A stretch of DNA of 64,000 nucleotides from Membranihabitans marinus. Lineage in GTDB: Bacteria; Bacteroidota; Bacteroidia; Chitinophagales; Saprospiraceae. Below are positions 18,476-28,344 of this stretch, in pieces. The notes beneath the pieces are model-generated. The model was given only the letters and a program-made list of their open reading frames with translations. It made no database searches and was not told the DNA's origin. The stretch spans positions 110,438-174,437 of the forward strand of contig NZ_JAHVHU010000013.1 of NCBI RefSeq assembly GCF_019802045.1. The letters are read 5' to 3'. Position 1 is the stretch's first letter. Each line of letters starts with the position of its first letter. The position numbers were made by a program, and so were the translations under genes.

Positions 18476-19522
18476 ATGATAGACTACACACATTGTACTA
18501 TTGAGAGCGTGGCGGTGCACAGAGTGGGGAACAAGACCAATGGAGAAGACCTACGATGTTCAAAAAAGCTGCTTGACATCTCCGATCTAAAGCTCCGGGA
18601 GCTGCTTGCCCGCTTTTTTATTAAGCCTTTTAAGACCCCGGAATTTTATAATTTGACCTTTTCCAATGAAGACTTTAGGCTGAATCCTATATTCAGTTTT
18701 GCAAGTACCATCTTTGAAGATTCAACATCACTTCACGATACCTCCGTAAGCATAGCCAAGCAGTTGTTCGAGGTCTCCAGTCACCCGCATATAAAACCAG
18801 GTGATTTGTTTGTGGCGAAGTTCTCGAATATCGAACTGGACGGAAGTCCTGCTGAAGCGATTGGTATTTTCAAATCGGAGAACCAACATTCATTTTTAAA
18901 ATTTGAAGATGAAACAGATGAATTTCACCTGACGTATGAGGATGGTATCAATATCGATAAACTGGACAAGGGGTGTTTGATCTTTAACGAGGACAAAGCG
19001 GAAGGATATAAAGTCTGTATTATTGATAAATCCAACAAATCAAATGAAGCGCAGTATTGGAAAGATACGTTCCTTCACCTAAAACCATGCAACGACGATT
19101 ACCATTCGACCAAAGATTTTCTGAACATCACCAAACAGTACCTGACCACGCAGGTTTCGGAAGAGTTTGAAATACAGAAAGCAGACAAAATTGATTTGCT
19201 CAATAAGTCGGTGGAATACTTTAAGTCACATGATTCGTTCGATAAAGAAGAGTTTGAAAACGATGTATTCAGTGATAATGAATTGATAGAGTCATTCCGG
19301 AATTTTGATGATCAGTATAGAGAAACCAATGACATACCTCATCAGGATAATTTTGAAATTTCATCGCACGCTGTAAAGAAACAGTCAAAAGGTTTTAAGA
19401 GTGTTCTGAAATTGGACAAAAACTTCCACATTTATATTCATGGGGACAGAAATCAAATAGAACACGGAATAGACCCTGATGGAAGGAAATATTATAAAGT
19501 ATATTACACCCATGAGCAATAG
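18476..19522 (+). CDS. Nucleoid-associated protein, NdpA/YejK-like family
   Basis: 348 aa. The N-terminal pattern (IESVAVHRVGNKTNGEDLRCSKKLLDIS), the central FNLTF/LNPIFSFASTIFED segments and the C-terminal FEISSHAVKKQSKGFKSVLKLDKNFHIYIHG agree with the 37-kDa nucleoid-associated protein family that was first described for E. coli YejK. In Bacteroidota such genes are often found near mobile or defence islands, but none is visible here. It has low GC and stands alone, 491 bp after the tRNA-Pro duplication. The function in this host is unknown. Confidence 0.75.
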   Translation: MIDYTHCTIESVAVHRVGNKTNGEDLRCSKKLLDISDLKLRELLARFFIKPFKTPEFYNLTFSNEDFRLNPIFSFASTIFEDSTSLHDTSVSIAKQLFEVSSHPHIKPGDLFVAKFSNIELDGSPAEAIGIFKSENQHSFLKFEDETDEFHLTYEDGINIDKLDKGCLIFNEDKAEGYKVCIIDKSNKSNEAQYWKDTFLHLKPCNDDYHSTKDFLNITKQYLTTQVSEEFEIQKADKIDLLNKSVEYFKSHDSFDKEEFENDVFSDNELIESFRNFDDQYRETNDIPHQDNFEISSHAVKKQSKGFKSVLKLDKNFHIYIHGDRNQIEHGIDPDGRKYYKVYYTHEQ

Positions 19523-19788
19523 GGCTCGCAAATAACAAGGTGTGATTGGAATATAGCCTGTATTATTCATGATAATGAAGTATATATCGTTCTAAAATGC
19601 CGATTTATGGGTTGTGGTGAATAGTTTAGGGTGGAGCTCCTATGAAAGGGGAAGTACAACTTATTGTTTCATCAAAGACGGTTTAGAAAATGAATTGGAT
19701 AAAGAAAGGCAATCAGCTCCGTAAAAAGATATTAGAATTTGAGGATAGGCGATTACTATTCAACTGTTTCTCAATGCGGGACTTGTGG

Positions 19789-20643
19789 ATGAAATTATTG
19801 ATCACTCTGATTTCAATTTTTTATTTTACGACATTGAATTATGCCCAAACGGTAGATACGATTTATTTGTGGCCGGATAAAGTACCTGGTGAAAATAAGC
19901 CAAAACATGAACCTAAACAAACTGCAAATACAAGTGGCCATGTTGTTCGGTTAACCGACGTTACGAACCCAGCTGTAATGGTCTTTAAACCAAAAGCTTC
20001 TCTTAATAATGGTGCCGGAGTTATTGTTTGTCCAGGCGGAGGTTATAGAATACTCGCGATGGATAAGGAGGGTTATGAAATAGCGGAATGGCTCAACACA
20101 CTTGGTTTTACTGCTTTTGTATTGCAATATCGCGTACCAAATAAACCAAAGGAAGCTTTGTATGATATTCAAAGGGCAATCAAAGTAATTCGTAGCATGG
20201 CACCTGAATGGCGTCTGAATACGAGCAAGTTAGGTGTTCTTGGTTTCTCGGCTGGGGGAGATTTAAGCGCTCTTGCAAGCACAAGGTATAATATAGAATC
20301 TTATCCAAAGATGGATAGTATTGATTCCATATCGTGCCGTCCTGATTTTGCTCTACTAGTCTATGCTGCATATCTAGATAAAGGAATCAATCGAAGCCTT
20401 AGGCCTGAATTATTGGTCGACCGTAATACACCTCCTATGTTTATCTTTGGAACTGCTGATGACAGTCACGGAAACAGCTCCTTAGTCATGGCGACTGCAT
20501 TAAGGGATAATAAAATACCAGTTGAATTGCATTTATTACCAGAAGGAGGTCATGGGTATGGTATGCGGACTGGAAATATTGCAGCTGAGACTTGGCCTGC
20601 TTTAGCAGAAATTTGGTTGCAAAAAGTAGTAAACAATGAGTAA
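19789..20643 (+). CDS. Secreted alpha/beta hydrolase (xylan/acetyl esterase-like)
   Basis: 284 aa with signal peptide (MKLLITLISIFYFTTLNYAQ). The alpha/beta-hydrolase marks are the oxyanion-type HGGG variant CPGGGY, the nucleophile GFSAGGDLS, the acid region GTADDSHGN and the catalytic His in GGHGYG. The pattern VDTIYLWPDKVPGENK at the mature N-terminus is typical of Bacteroidota carbohydrate-esterase-like proteins. The start at 19789 gives the signal peptide directly; in-frame upstream ATGs at 19690 and 19774 extend it by 33 or 5 residues without adding a domain. Confidence 0.85.
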   Translation: MKLLITLISIFYFTTLNYAQTVDTIYLWPDKVPGENKPKHEPKQTANTSGHVVRLTDVTNPAVMVFKPKASLNNGAGVIVCPGGGYRILAMDKEGYEIAEWLNTLGFTAFVLQYRVPNKPKEALYDIQRAIKVIRSMAPEWRLNTSKLGVLGFSAGGDLSALASTRYNIESYPKMDSIDSISCRPDFALLVYAAYLDKGINRSLRPELLVDRNTPPMFIFGTADDSHGNSSLVMATALRDNKIPVELHLLPEGGHGYGMRTGNIAAETWPALAEIWLQKVVNNE

Positions 20644-21008
20644 GCCATTGCGACTATGTTCGTTACTTCGGCTCACTTTGTAAGGTAGGTGGGGTGGATG
20701 GGCGGTACGAATAGAAATTTGCCCGGAAAGAGCACAATATTCCGTTTCCTCGATCCACTGGTTACATCTCGGGTAGTAAGTTTTTTTTCTTCAAAAAATC
20801 AATGCATATTTACATGGAATGCTATTGGGCATTCGCTCATGGTAAAGATGGAGGTATAGGCTTATGCCCTAATTTTGCTACGTAAACGCCTAGGGGCTGA
20901 TTACCCTAGTAGCCACTTGGTGTGGGGATTAGCGTGGGTGGTGCGGTGGTCAAAAGAGACTTTTTGGTGTGAGCTCATTTCTTCATGGCATAAAGACACA
21001 AATAAAGT
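20644..21008. other. Gap upstream of leuA
   Basis: 365 bp without a gene. I looked for a leucine-codon leader peptide and a terminator/antiterminator pair and saw neither. The promoter of leuA is not clear. Confidence 0.5.
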
Positions 21009-22697
21009 ATGAAAGCATCTGATATTAATAAGTATTCACCATTTCAACCCGTATCCTTAAAGGATCGGAAATGGCCCGATCGAAAACTGGAACATGCGCC
21101 GATCTGGTGCAGCGTGGATTTAAGAGATGGGAATCAGGCCCTTCCGGTACCCATGAATATAGATCAAAAGGTCAGGCTGTTTAAGAAGTTGGTAGCCATC
21201 GGATTTAAAGAGATTGAAGTGGGGTTTCCCTCCGCATCGAATACTGAATTCAACTTTTTAAGAAAATTGGTGGAGGAAGATCTCATTCCTGACGATGTCA
21301 CCGTTCAGGTGCTTGTGCAGGCTCGTGAACCTCTGATTCGTCGCACCTTTGAAGCGCTGGATGGTGTGAAGCACGCCATAGTTCATCTGTACAATTCCAC
21401 ATCAAAGCTTCAACGCAGGATCACATTTGGCAACGCCACTAAAGATGAAATTAAAGCCATAGCGGTGAATGGAGCCACTTTGATAAAATCACTTTTAGAC
21501 GAAGTACCCGATACGAACATTACGCTGCAGTATTCACCAGAGAGTTTTTCTGATACGGAAGAAGATTATGCCGTCGAGGTTTGCGAAGCTGTCATGGATG
21601 TGTGGCAGCCCACCCCGGAGCACAAAATGATACTCAATCTTCCATCGACCGTCGAATGGAATATGCCCAATACCTATGCAGATCAGATCGAATGGTTTTG
21701 CCGGACGATCAAAAACCGCGAATCCATTCTAGTAAGCTTACACACCCACAATGACCGGGGAACCGGCATTGCGGCAACAGAGCTGGGCTTATTGGCCGGC
21801 GCTGATCGCGTGGAAGGTACTTTGTTTGGAAATGGAGAACGCACGGGCAACCTGGATCTCGCTACGTTGGCGCTCAATATGAACAGCCATGGGATTGAGA
21901 CCGGCTTGGACTTCTCTGATATTGATGCGGTACGAAAGATTTATGAAGAAAATACCGGCATGAAGGTTCATGAACGACATCCTTATGCCGGAGAACTGGT
22001 GTTTACCGCATTCAGTGGTAGTCATCAGGATGCCATCAAAAAAGGGATGGATCTGAGAGAAGACGAGGATACGCAGTGGGCGGTTCCATATCTGACGATT
22101 GATCCTGTGGATATTGGCCGGAGTTATGAAGCCATTATCAGAATCAATAGTCAAAGCGGCAAGGGTGGCGTGGCCTATATCCTGAAGCGGGAATTTGATT
22201 ATGACTTGCCGAAAAAGATGCATCCTGAGGTCGGGCTGTATATCAATGGTCTGGCAGATCAATATGGCCGGGAGTTGACGTTCAAAGAAATCATGGATGA
22301 GTTCCAAAAGGAATTTGTAAACCGCAAAGACGTCATCGATCTCAAGAAATTTGAAATTACGAAAATGACCGAAACCAAAGTTTTGGGTGAAATATCTCTC
22401 ACTTACAAAGGTGAAAAAATGGAACTCGAAGCGAGGGGAAACGGGCCCATTAATTCGGTGGTGTATGCTTTGAAGCAACAAGGCTGGAAGGACTTCAATG
22501 TAGAGCAGTTTCGGTCGCATTCCATCGGTCATAGTTCCGCATCCCTCTCTGTTTCGTATGTTCAGATCTCTTTAAATTCTGATCCGGCGATGCGGTTTTG
22601 GGGATGTGGGGTGCATACGAGCATTCGCCGATCGGGGGTCAATGCGCTGATTTCTGCCTATAACCGAGCGCAGGTTGCAAAGGGTAAAACCGGTTGA
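21009..22697 (+). CDS. leuA: 2-isopropylmalate synthase, long-type
   Basis: Condenses acetyl-CoA with 2-ketoisovalerate in the first leucine-specific step. The 562 aa length and the opening KYSPFQPVSLKDRKWPDRKLEHAPIWCSVDLRDGNQAL match the actinobacterial/LeuA-2 type rather than the shorter E. coli type. The active-site motifs DLRDGNQAL and SLHTHNDRGTG and the EGTLFGNGERTGN signature are present, and the C-terminal leucine-binding regulatory domain begins near residue 430. No leuBCD genes are adjacent. Feedback inhibition by leucine is known for the family. Confidence 0.95.
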   Translation: MKASDINKYSPFQPVSLKDRKWPDRKLEHAPIWCSVDLRDGNQALPVPMNIDQKVRLFKKLVAIGFKEIEVGFPSASNTEFNFLRKLVEEDLIPDDVTVQVLVQAREPLIRRTFEALDGVKHAIVHLYNSTSKLQRRITFGNATKDEIKAIAVNGATLIKSLLDEVPDTNITLQYSPESFSDTEEDYAVEVCEAVMDVWQPTPEHKMILNLPSTVEWNMPNTYADQIEWFCRTIKNRESILVSLHTHNDRGTGIAATELGLLAGADRVEGTLFGNGERTGNLDLATLALNMNSHGIETGLDFSDIDAVRKIYEENTGMKVHERHPYAGELVFTAFSGSHQDAIKKGMDLREDEDTQWAVPYLTIDPVDIGRSYEAIIRINSQSGKGGVAYILKREFDYDLPKKMHPEVGLYINGLADQYGRELTFKEIMDEFQKEFVNRKDVIDLKKFEITKMTETKVLGEISLTYKGEKMELEARGNGPINSVVYALKQQGWKDFNVEQFRSHSIGHSSASLSVSYVQISLNSDPAMRFWGCGVHTSIRRSGVNALISAYNRAQVAKGKTG

Positions 22698-23286
22698 TGG
22701 ATAGTACTTTTCTTGCGGTGAAAGGGCGTATAAGAAAGACAGGATAGTGGTGAGTATTAATAAAATCTTATGCTTTATTTTCCACTTTGCCTTGACGCAA
22801 AGTGGAGCAAAAGTCAAGGAAAAATGAAGGCTTACCCGCTATGCTGCTCCCGCACCCACGCATTTTTCCATAGCAGCCCGCCCGAAGCGAGATCATAAAA
22901 CCCTAAGAAAATATAGAGAATTAAAAAAATGAGTCCTTGCACGACTTTACCGAGAAATAGGGATAAGTTTACACATATTACATATGTTTTTGTATCAGAA
23001 ATCGAATACAATGGATAGGTAACAAAGATTACGGAAATCACGGAAAGCCAAATTCAATGAAATCCGTTAGAGACCTGCTCAAGCGGAGCCCGCGACTCAG
23101 CCTAGACAAGTTGACAGCGCAAAGGTCTTCAGTGTAACAATGAATGATGCCTACCGACTTTTAGTTGGTATCTACATAGGTTTGTAGTACTTTGGAGCCC
23201 GGAAAAAGCTACATTCATTCAAGTGGCGGAAGTCAATATTCCACATTTTACAGGACTACCCGGCCAATTAACAATTAAAACATAAT
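22698..23286. other. Intergenic region with repeat copy
   Basis: Holds the dispersed repeat at 22783-22855. The rest (22860-23286) shows no supported gene; a GAAATC-ACGGAAAG stretch near 23025 and GC-rich words near 23080 look like remnants of further repeats. Confidence 0.5.
22783..22855. repeat. Dispersed palindromic repeat, copy 3
   Basis: CACTTTGC-CTTGAC-GCAAAGTG forms a hairpin and is followed by GAGCAAAAGTCAAGGAAAAATGA and TGCTGCTCCCGC, matching the left half of the composite repeat at 14661-14730. Confidence 0.65.
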
Positions 23287-24579
23287 ATGAAACCGAAATT
23301 TTATCTATTCCTATTATTGGTACTCCCTTTTGTTACTCATGTAGATGCACAGCCGCGTAAACAACTGGTTCAAGTGATCGTATCTCCCGACCACGACGAC
23401 TGGACCTACGAGGTGGGCGACCAGGCAGAATTTACCATTACAGCATTAAAAAACAATGTCCCGCTTCAGGGGATTGAAGTCAAGTATACCGTACAACCCG
23501 ATCCGGGGTATCGAACCATGGAGCTATTGGATGAAGGGAGTTTTATCCTAAAACAGGAATCAGTTAAAATTAAGACCGAAAAATTTGATCGACCCGGATT
23601 TCTTCGCTTCACGGCAAGCGTGGAAGTGGATGGTAAAAAGTACGCTGCCTATGCTACCGCCGGATTTTCCCCTGAAAAAATTGAACCCACGACCACTTTG
23701 CCAGCGGACTTTGAATCATTTTGGAGCAAGGGCAAAGAAGATTTAGCAAAAGTGCCTGTGAATCCAGTTCTGACCCTGATGCCTGAACGAAGCACAGCCA
23801 ATGTCAACGTCTACCATGTCCGATTGGACAATATTGATGGTAAAATATATGGCATCCTGTGTACCCCGAAAAAGGAGGGGAAGTACCCGGCCATATTGCA
23901 TGTTCCCGGAGCGGGCATCCGCCCCTATTACGGCGTAGTGTCAGATGCGGAGCAAGGATTTATATCCTTTACGATAGGTATTCATGGCATACCGGTCAAC
24001 CTGGATAAAAGCGTTTACGATAATCTGATGCAAGGGCCTTTGAAGAATTATATGACCATCAATCTGGACGACAAAGACCATGCGTTTTACAAACGGGTCT
24101 ATCTGGGGTGCGTAAGAGCTGTGGATTTTATTGAAGGGCTTGATAACTTTGACGGAGAAAATATTGGCGTAACGGGTGGAAGCCAGGGCGGAGCGCTTTC
24201 GATTGTTACGGCCGGATTGGATGACCGAATCAGCTACTTGGCCGCCTTTTATCCGGCCCTTTCGGACCTAACCGGTTTTCTGCATCATCGTGCGGGTGGT
24301 TGGCCACAACTATTCACAGATGAGTTTACGAATAAACCAGAGAAAATCGAAACTTCGAAGTACTTTGACGTGGTCAATTTTGCTCGGTTTGTGAAAGTGC
24401 CCGGATTCTACAGCTGGGGGTACAATGACAATGTCTGTCCACCGACCTCGATGTATGCGGCTTACAATGTACTTCCTGCTGAAAAAGAACTCCATGTATT
24501 TCCGGAGACACACCATTGGGCATTCCCTGAGCAACATCAATTGAAAAACAAATGGCTATTTGAGAAACTTAAAAACTGA
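23287..24579 (+). CDS. Secreted acetyl xylan esterase-like (AXE1/CE7-type) hydrolase
   Basis: 430 aa. It has a signal peptide (residues 1-22, ending at VDAQ), an N-terminal beta-sandwich-like domain (about residues 25-125) and a C-terminal alpha/beta-hydrolase domain (about 135-430). The nucleophile elbow is GVTGGSQGGALS, the acid is in WGYNDNVCPPTS and the His in ETHHWAFP. This pattern is that of acetyl xylan esterases / cephalosporin-C deacetylase relatives in Bacteroidota. It is expected to act on acetylated polysaccharides outside the cytoplasmic membrane. Substrate is inferred. Confidence 0.85.
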   Translation: MKPKFYLFLLLVLPFVTHVDAQPRKQLVQVIVSPDHDDWTYEVGDQAEFTITALKNNVPLQGIEVKYTVQPDPGYRTMELLDEGSFILKQESVKIKTEKFDRPGFLRFTASVEVDGKKYAAYATAGFSPEKIEPTTTLPADFESFWSKGKEDLAKVPVNPVLTLMPERSTANVNVYHVRLDNIDGKIYGILCTPKKEGKYPAILHVPGAGIRPYYGVVSDAEQGFISFTIGIHGIPVNLDKSVYDNLMQGPLKNYMTINLDDKDHAFYKRVYLGCVRAVDFIEGLDNFDGENIGVTGGSQGGALSIVTAGLDDRISYLAAFYPALSDLTGFLHHRAGGWPQLFTDEFTNKPEKIETSKYFDVVNFARFVKVPGFYSWGYNDNVCPPTSMYAAYNVLPAEKELHVFPETHHWAFPEQHQLKNKWLFEKLKN

Positions 24580-25125
24580 AGACAGACATTATTAATTAAC
24601 GGTACGGACACGGTATTGCGTAAATTTCCGGTAAAAAATCCCTTTTTGAAAAAATTCGGAATGTGCATTTGAACTTTAGCATGTAAGTAGGGTACTGTTA
24701 AATGTCCCATTGGGGCAAAAGATCTTAGCCTGGGTTGTAAAACACAGGGTCTGGATGATGATATCACTGAGTCCGCCTTTGGCGGACGACAGGTTTATCA
24801 GTCGTCCCTATGGGACTCAGTAAATAACTTTCCAATTATCCAGGGTCTAACCACCCAGGCTATGAACTGCCGTCCCCAACTCGTTGGGGACTTTTTTTCC
24901 ATGGAAATGCTGCTAAGCCTTATAAAATCATTTCCACATGAAATCACAAGATTTGTGAAATTTGTAAAAAATATCGAAATTTCTTGAGCTGACAAGATGA
25001 TGCATTCCATTTTTTATTTTATTCCCCTCTGATTGAAAATCATGTATGAAAATAGTCTGTCTTTAAATTCTTTTGAAATAACGGAATATGATATTTACAC
25101 ACTTTTTTTTAAAAAAACGACAACA
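24580..25125. other. Intergenic region with a nested palindromic element
   Basis: Contains the REP-like structure at 24726-24891; the rest is AT-rich with no gene. Confidence 0.6.
24726..24898. repeat. Nested REP-like inverted-repeat element
   Basis: TAGCCTGGGT (24726-24735) and ACCCAGGCTA (24853-24862) are exact inverted copies that enclose two smaller hairpins: GTCCGCC-TTT-GGCGGAC (24771-24787) and GTCCC-TAT-GGGAC (24804-24816). A further hairpin GTCCCC...GGGGAC (24872-24891) follows, with a T7 tract (24892-24898), so it may also end transcription. Confidence 0.75.
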
Positions 25126-26040
25126 ATGAAAGCGATACTCATTCATGAATATGCATACGATGCAGAGATGACTTATACTGAAGTCGAACGACCTGAACCC
25201 AAAGCCGATGAAGTGTTGGTGAAGGTGCATGCAGCAGCTGTGAATCCCATCGATTGGAAAATCCGGGGCGGCCGGGGACGTAAATTTGGAATGGAAATGC
25301 CTTTGATTTTGGGGGCAGATTTTGCGGGTAGGGTGGAGAAAACTGGCAGCAAAATTGAAAAATTTAAAAGCGGTGATGCCGTTTATGGAAAAATTCTTGT
25401 GGGCTGTTATGCTGAATATGTCATTGTGAAGGAAAACGAATTGGTCAGAAAACCGGAAAACTTCGATTTTGAGGAAGCGGCTTCCATTCCCATGGGGGCT
25501 TTGACTTCCTGGCAGGCTGTTTTTGATAAAGCTCAATTGAAAAGCGGGCAGAAACTGCTTGTTCACGGAGCTTCCGGGAGTGTGGGCTCCATGGCCGTTC
25601 AGATAGCCAAAGCAAAGGGCGCTTATGTTATAGGAACCGCTTCCGGGCACAATCAGGATTTTGTGGAAAGCCTGGGTGTCGATGAATTCGTTGATTATAC
25701 CTCTACCGCTTTTGAAGATGTAGAAAAAGACGTCGATGTGGTATTGGATCCCATTGGCGGAGATACCCATGAGCGTTCCTACAAGGTCTTGAAAAAAGGA
25801 GGGATTTTGGTATCCCTGGTCCAGCAGCCTTCCGATGAACTCATGGAAAAATACCAGGTGAAAGCACTGATCATGGCATCTCAACCCAATCCGGAGCAAA
25901 TGAATGAAATTACAGAATTGGTGGAGGCCGGAAAAATTAAGACAAAGGTGGGGAAGGTACTTCCTCTTTCGGAAGCTGAAAAAGGATTGCGAATGAGTAA
26001 AGAAGGGTCAGTACTAGGGAAGATTGTATTGGTCCCCTAA
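25126..26040 (+). CDS. NADP-dependent oxidoreductase, quinone-oxidoreductase-like MDR family
   Basis: 304 aa medium-chain dehydrogenase without the zinc ligands of classic alcohol dehydrogenases. The N-terminal catalytic part (MKAILIHEYAYDAEMTYTEV, then AAAVNPIDWKIRGG) is followed by the Rossmann NADPH site (VHGASGSVGSMAVQIAKAKGA) and VLDPIGGDT. The start at 25126 was chosen because the upstream in-frame ATG at 25033 adds an AT-rich, unconserved stretch. The substrate is unknown; quinone or enone reduction is the family role. Confidence 0.88.
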   Translation: MKAILIHEYAYDAEMTYTEVERPEPKADEVLVKVHAAAVNPIDWKIRGGRGRKFGMEMPLILGADFAGRVEKTGSKIEKFKSGDAVYGKILVGCYAEYVIVKENELVRKPENFDFEEAASIPMGALTSWQAVFDKAQLKSGQKLLVHGASGSVGSMAVQIAKAKGAYVIGTASGHNQDFVESLGVDEFVDYTSTAFEDVEKDVDVVLDPIGGDTHERSYKVLKKGGILVSLVQQPSDELMEKYQVKALIMASQPNPEQMNEITELVEAGKIKTKVGKVLPLSEAEKGLRMSKEGSVLGKIVLVP

Positions 26041-26389
26041 TTAATTTGACAGATCTCGAAGTTTGATAGTTTCCAGTGCGAATTAGCTTCGGAAAACCGG
26101 AGCATCTCCATCGGTAAGTCCACCGCGCTGTGAAGCACTGCGGTGCAGCCTCGGATAACCTACCGCTGTGCGTACCTTGGCATGACTGAGACAACTCCCA
26201 TCTTTGACAAAATATCCCGTGCAAAGCAAGTACGAACAGATCTGAAGCCTGACTCTCGACCATTGAAGTTACGAAATAAAGCCCGTCAAGCCCTTTCTTC
26301 TTCACAAACACTTTTACCCAAGAGCTGGAACTCTTGCTTCCCAGCTGCAAAATATGCTAAGTACGAGCTGAAGATCCTACGAACTGTAT
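26041..26389. other. Gap of unusual composition, possible relic
   Basis: 349 bp more GC-rich than its surroundings. Both strands have open frames (minus 26350 to 25937, plus 26143 to 26415) but neither looks like a real protein, and each would overlap a real gene. The word CCGCGCTGTGAAGCACTGCG is palindrome-rich, so a decayed repeat or insertion sequence is more likely. Confidence 0.45.
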
Positions 26390-27334
26390 TTAATCCATGG
26401 ACTTCAAAAACTTGAACAAGTCGCTGTCTGTTGATAGAATGATGGAGGTTTGTTGATCAAAGGTAGTTTCAAAGGTTTCCATTGATTTTAGAAAAGAATA
26501 CAAGTCCTTGGACATGTTGGATTGGTTATAGGCGCTCGCATAGATGGCTGCGGCTGCTGCATCGGCTTTACCCTTTATCTTTTCGGCCTGTTCGAAAGCG
26601 GTCGATTGTATCGACTTTAGGTCCCGTACCTTTTCCCCGTTTATTCGTGAGGCTTCTCCCTGTCCTTCCGATCTGAATTTATCCGCTATCCGAAACCGTT
26701 CACTATTCATTCTTTTGAAGACCTGATCACGCACTTCTTCGACATAATTGAGTCTTTTGATCTTAAAGTCTTTGATCACGATTCCCAAGTCTGATGCACG
26801 CTCATTGGCGGTCTTTAAAATCATTTTTTCTATTCTTTCGCGACCCACCGATATATCCACTAATGTATCGGTGGAAGGCTCGGTAATGGTGTCCGTCACG
26901 GTCGGTACCCGATTGCTGTTTCGCACCGTCTCTTCCAGATTGTGGTTGGCGATATAATCTCTGGTTTCCCCATCCAATATATCATCCAATCTGGACTGAG
27001 CACCTCGTTCATTGGTCAATCTTTTATAAAATTGAAGCGGGTCTGTGATGTGCCAGCGCGCATAGGTGTCAATGAAAATAAACTTCTTATCTTTTGTGGG
27101 GATTTGATTGGGATCCCCGTCCCACTCGAGATATCGTTTCTCAAAAACATTCACTTCTTGAATAAAAGGAATTTTAAAATTGATACCCGGTGTGGTCACC
27201 GCATTACCAATTGGTCGGCCAAATTGGGTGATGACGACCTGTTCTTTTTCATTAACGATGTATATGCTCGATATGAGGAGAACAACTAACACAGCGATGA
27301 TGATCCCCGGTATGAAAAATTTATTTTTTGACAT
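26390..27334 (-). CDS. hflC: Protease modulator HflC
   Basis: SPFH-domain membrane protein of 314 aa; with HflK it forms a large periplasm-facing assembly around the FtsH protease. One N-terminal transmembrane helix (IIIAVLVVLLISSIYIV) is followed by the SPFH/band-7 domain (EKEQVVITQFGRPIG to KRLTNERGAQSR) and a helical C-terminus. It sits directly downstream of hflK with a 2-bp gap, in the expected hflK-hflC order. Confidence 0.95.
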   Translation of the reverse strand: MSKNKFFIPGIIIAVLVVLLISSIYIVNEKEQVVITQFGRPIGNAVTTPGINFKIPFIQEVNVFEKRYLEWDGDPNQIPTKDKKFIFIDTYARWHITDPLQFYKRLTNERGAQSRLDDILDGETRDYIANHNLEETVRNSNRVPTVTDTITEPSTDTLVDISVGRERIEKMILKTANERASDLGIVIKDFKIKRLNYVEEVRDQVFKRMNSERFRIADKFRSEGQGEASRINGEKVRDLKSIQSTAFEQAEKIKGKADAAAAAIYASAYNQSNMSKDLYSFLKSMETFETTFDQQTSIILSTDSDLFKFLKSMD

Positions 27335-27336
27335 GA

Positions 27337-28344
27337 TTAATTTTCTTTTTGAGTGTTTTGTTTCTCCATCTGCATTTGCAACAGGGGAAGTACATTGTTT
27401 CCTTTCGAATCGGTGATGATCTTATTGCCAAGTTTGGGTAAGACCTCCTTCATGGTTTCAAGGTAAATTCTACGCCGGGTTACGTCAGGTGCTTTGACGT
27501 ATTCCGTATACAGATCATTAAATCGGGCGACTTCCCCTTGGGCATTATTGACCCGCTCTGCCGCATAACCTTCCGCTTTTTGGATGGTTTCCTGCGCCTG
27601 GCCCTTGGCTTTCGGGATTACTTTGTTGTATTCGGATTTGGCTTCATTGATCAGGGTTTCGCGTTCCTGCTGGGCCTGATTGACTGCATTAAATGCGGCC
27701 TTGACCGGATCTGGTGGATTTACATCCTGCAGCACGACCTGATCGATCTTCACACCGAGTGAGTATTCATTGCTCAAACGTTGAATCATGACCTGCGCAC
27801 TGTTGGCTACTTCGGTTCGACCCACGGTCAGCACTTCATTGACGGTGCGATCACCGACGACTTGTCGCATGGCCGCCTCAGAGATATCCCGCAAGGAACG
27901 AACGGGATTCCGCACCTTAAACAGAAAGTTGTATGCACTGTCAATTCGATATTGAACCACCCATTCTACATCTGCCAGATTGAGGTCGCCGGTGAGCATC
28001 AAGGACTCATCCTGCGTATTGGATTTTGTGAATTCGGAATTCCTCGAACCACTGCTGGTGGTTCGGAAACCAAATTCCAACTTTTGTTGCCGTTCTACGG
28101 GAACCTTATATACGGTTTCCGCAAAGGGCATTTTAAAATTAAGACCCGGATCTACCGTTCTGGTGTATTTCCCAAATCGCGTGATCACTCCCAGTTCCTC
28201 CGGTTCGACCTGAAAAAAAGAACTGAATGCAATGATGACCAATATCATCCCGATAATAAAAGGTCTTGCGGTTTTAATTACGGCTTTGATTTTATTTGAA
28301 TCAGGACGAGGGATGTTAAATTCCTGGTTTTCATTATTATACAT
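27337..28344 (-). CDS. hflK: FtsH protease activity modulator HflK
   Basis: 335 aa partner of HflC. After a short cytoplasmic segment a transmembrane helix (FIIGMILVIIAFSSFF) leads to the SPFH domain (VEPEELGVITRFGKYTRTVDPGLNFKMPF) and an Ala/Glu-rich coiled coil (VNQAQQERETLINEAKSEYN). Start at 28344 keeps the usual short N-terminus. It is the first gene of a two-gene operon. Confidence 0.95.
   Translation of the reverse strand: MYNNENQEFNIPRPDSNKIKAVIKTARPFIIGMILVIIAFSSFFQVEPEELGVITRFGKYTRTVDPGLNFKMPFAETVYKVPVERQQKLEFGFRTTSSGSRNSEFTKSNTQDESLMLTGDLNLADVEWVVQYRIDSAYNFLFKVRNPVRSLRDISEAAMRQVVGDRTVNEVLTVGRTEVANSAQVMIQRLSNEYSLGVKIDQVVLQDVNPPDPVKAAFNAVNQAQQERETLINEAKSEYNKVIPKAKGQAQETIQKAEGYAAERVNNAQGEVARFNDLYTEYVKAPDVTRRRIYLETMKEVLPKLGNKIITDSKGNNVLPLLQMQMEKQNTQKEN

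Noticed and set aside
20644..21008. Leucine attenuator or riboswitch upstream of leuA
   Set aside because: No leader peptide with leucine codons and no terminator/antiterminator pair was found.
25937..26415. Minus and plus frames in the gap after the oxidoreductase
   Set aside because: Each overlaps a real gene and neither shows a protein-like pattern.
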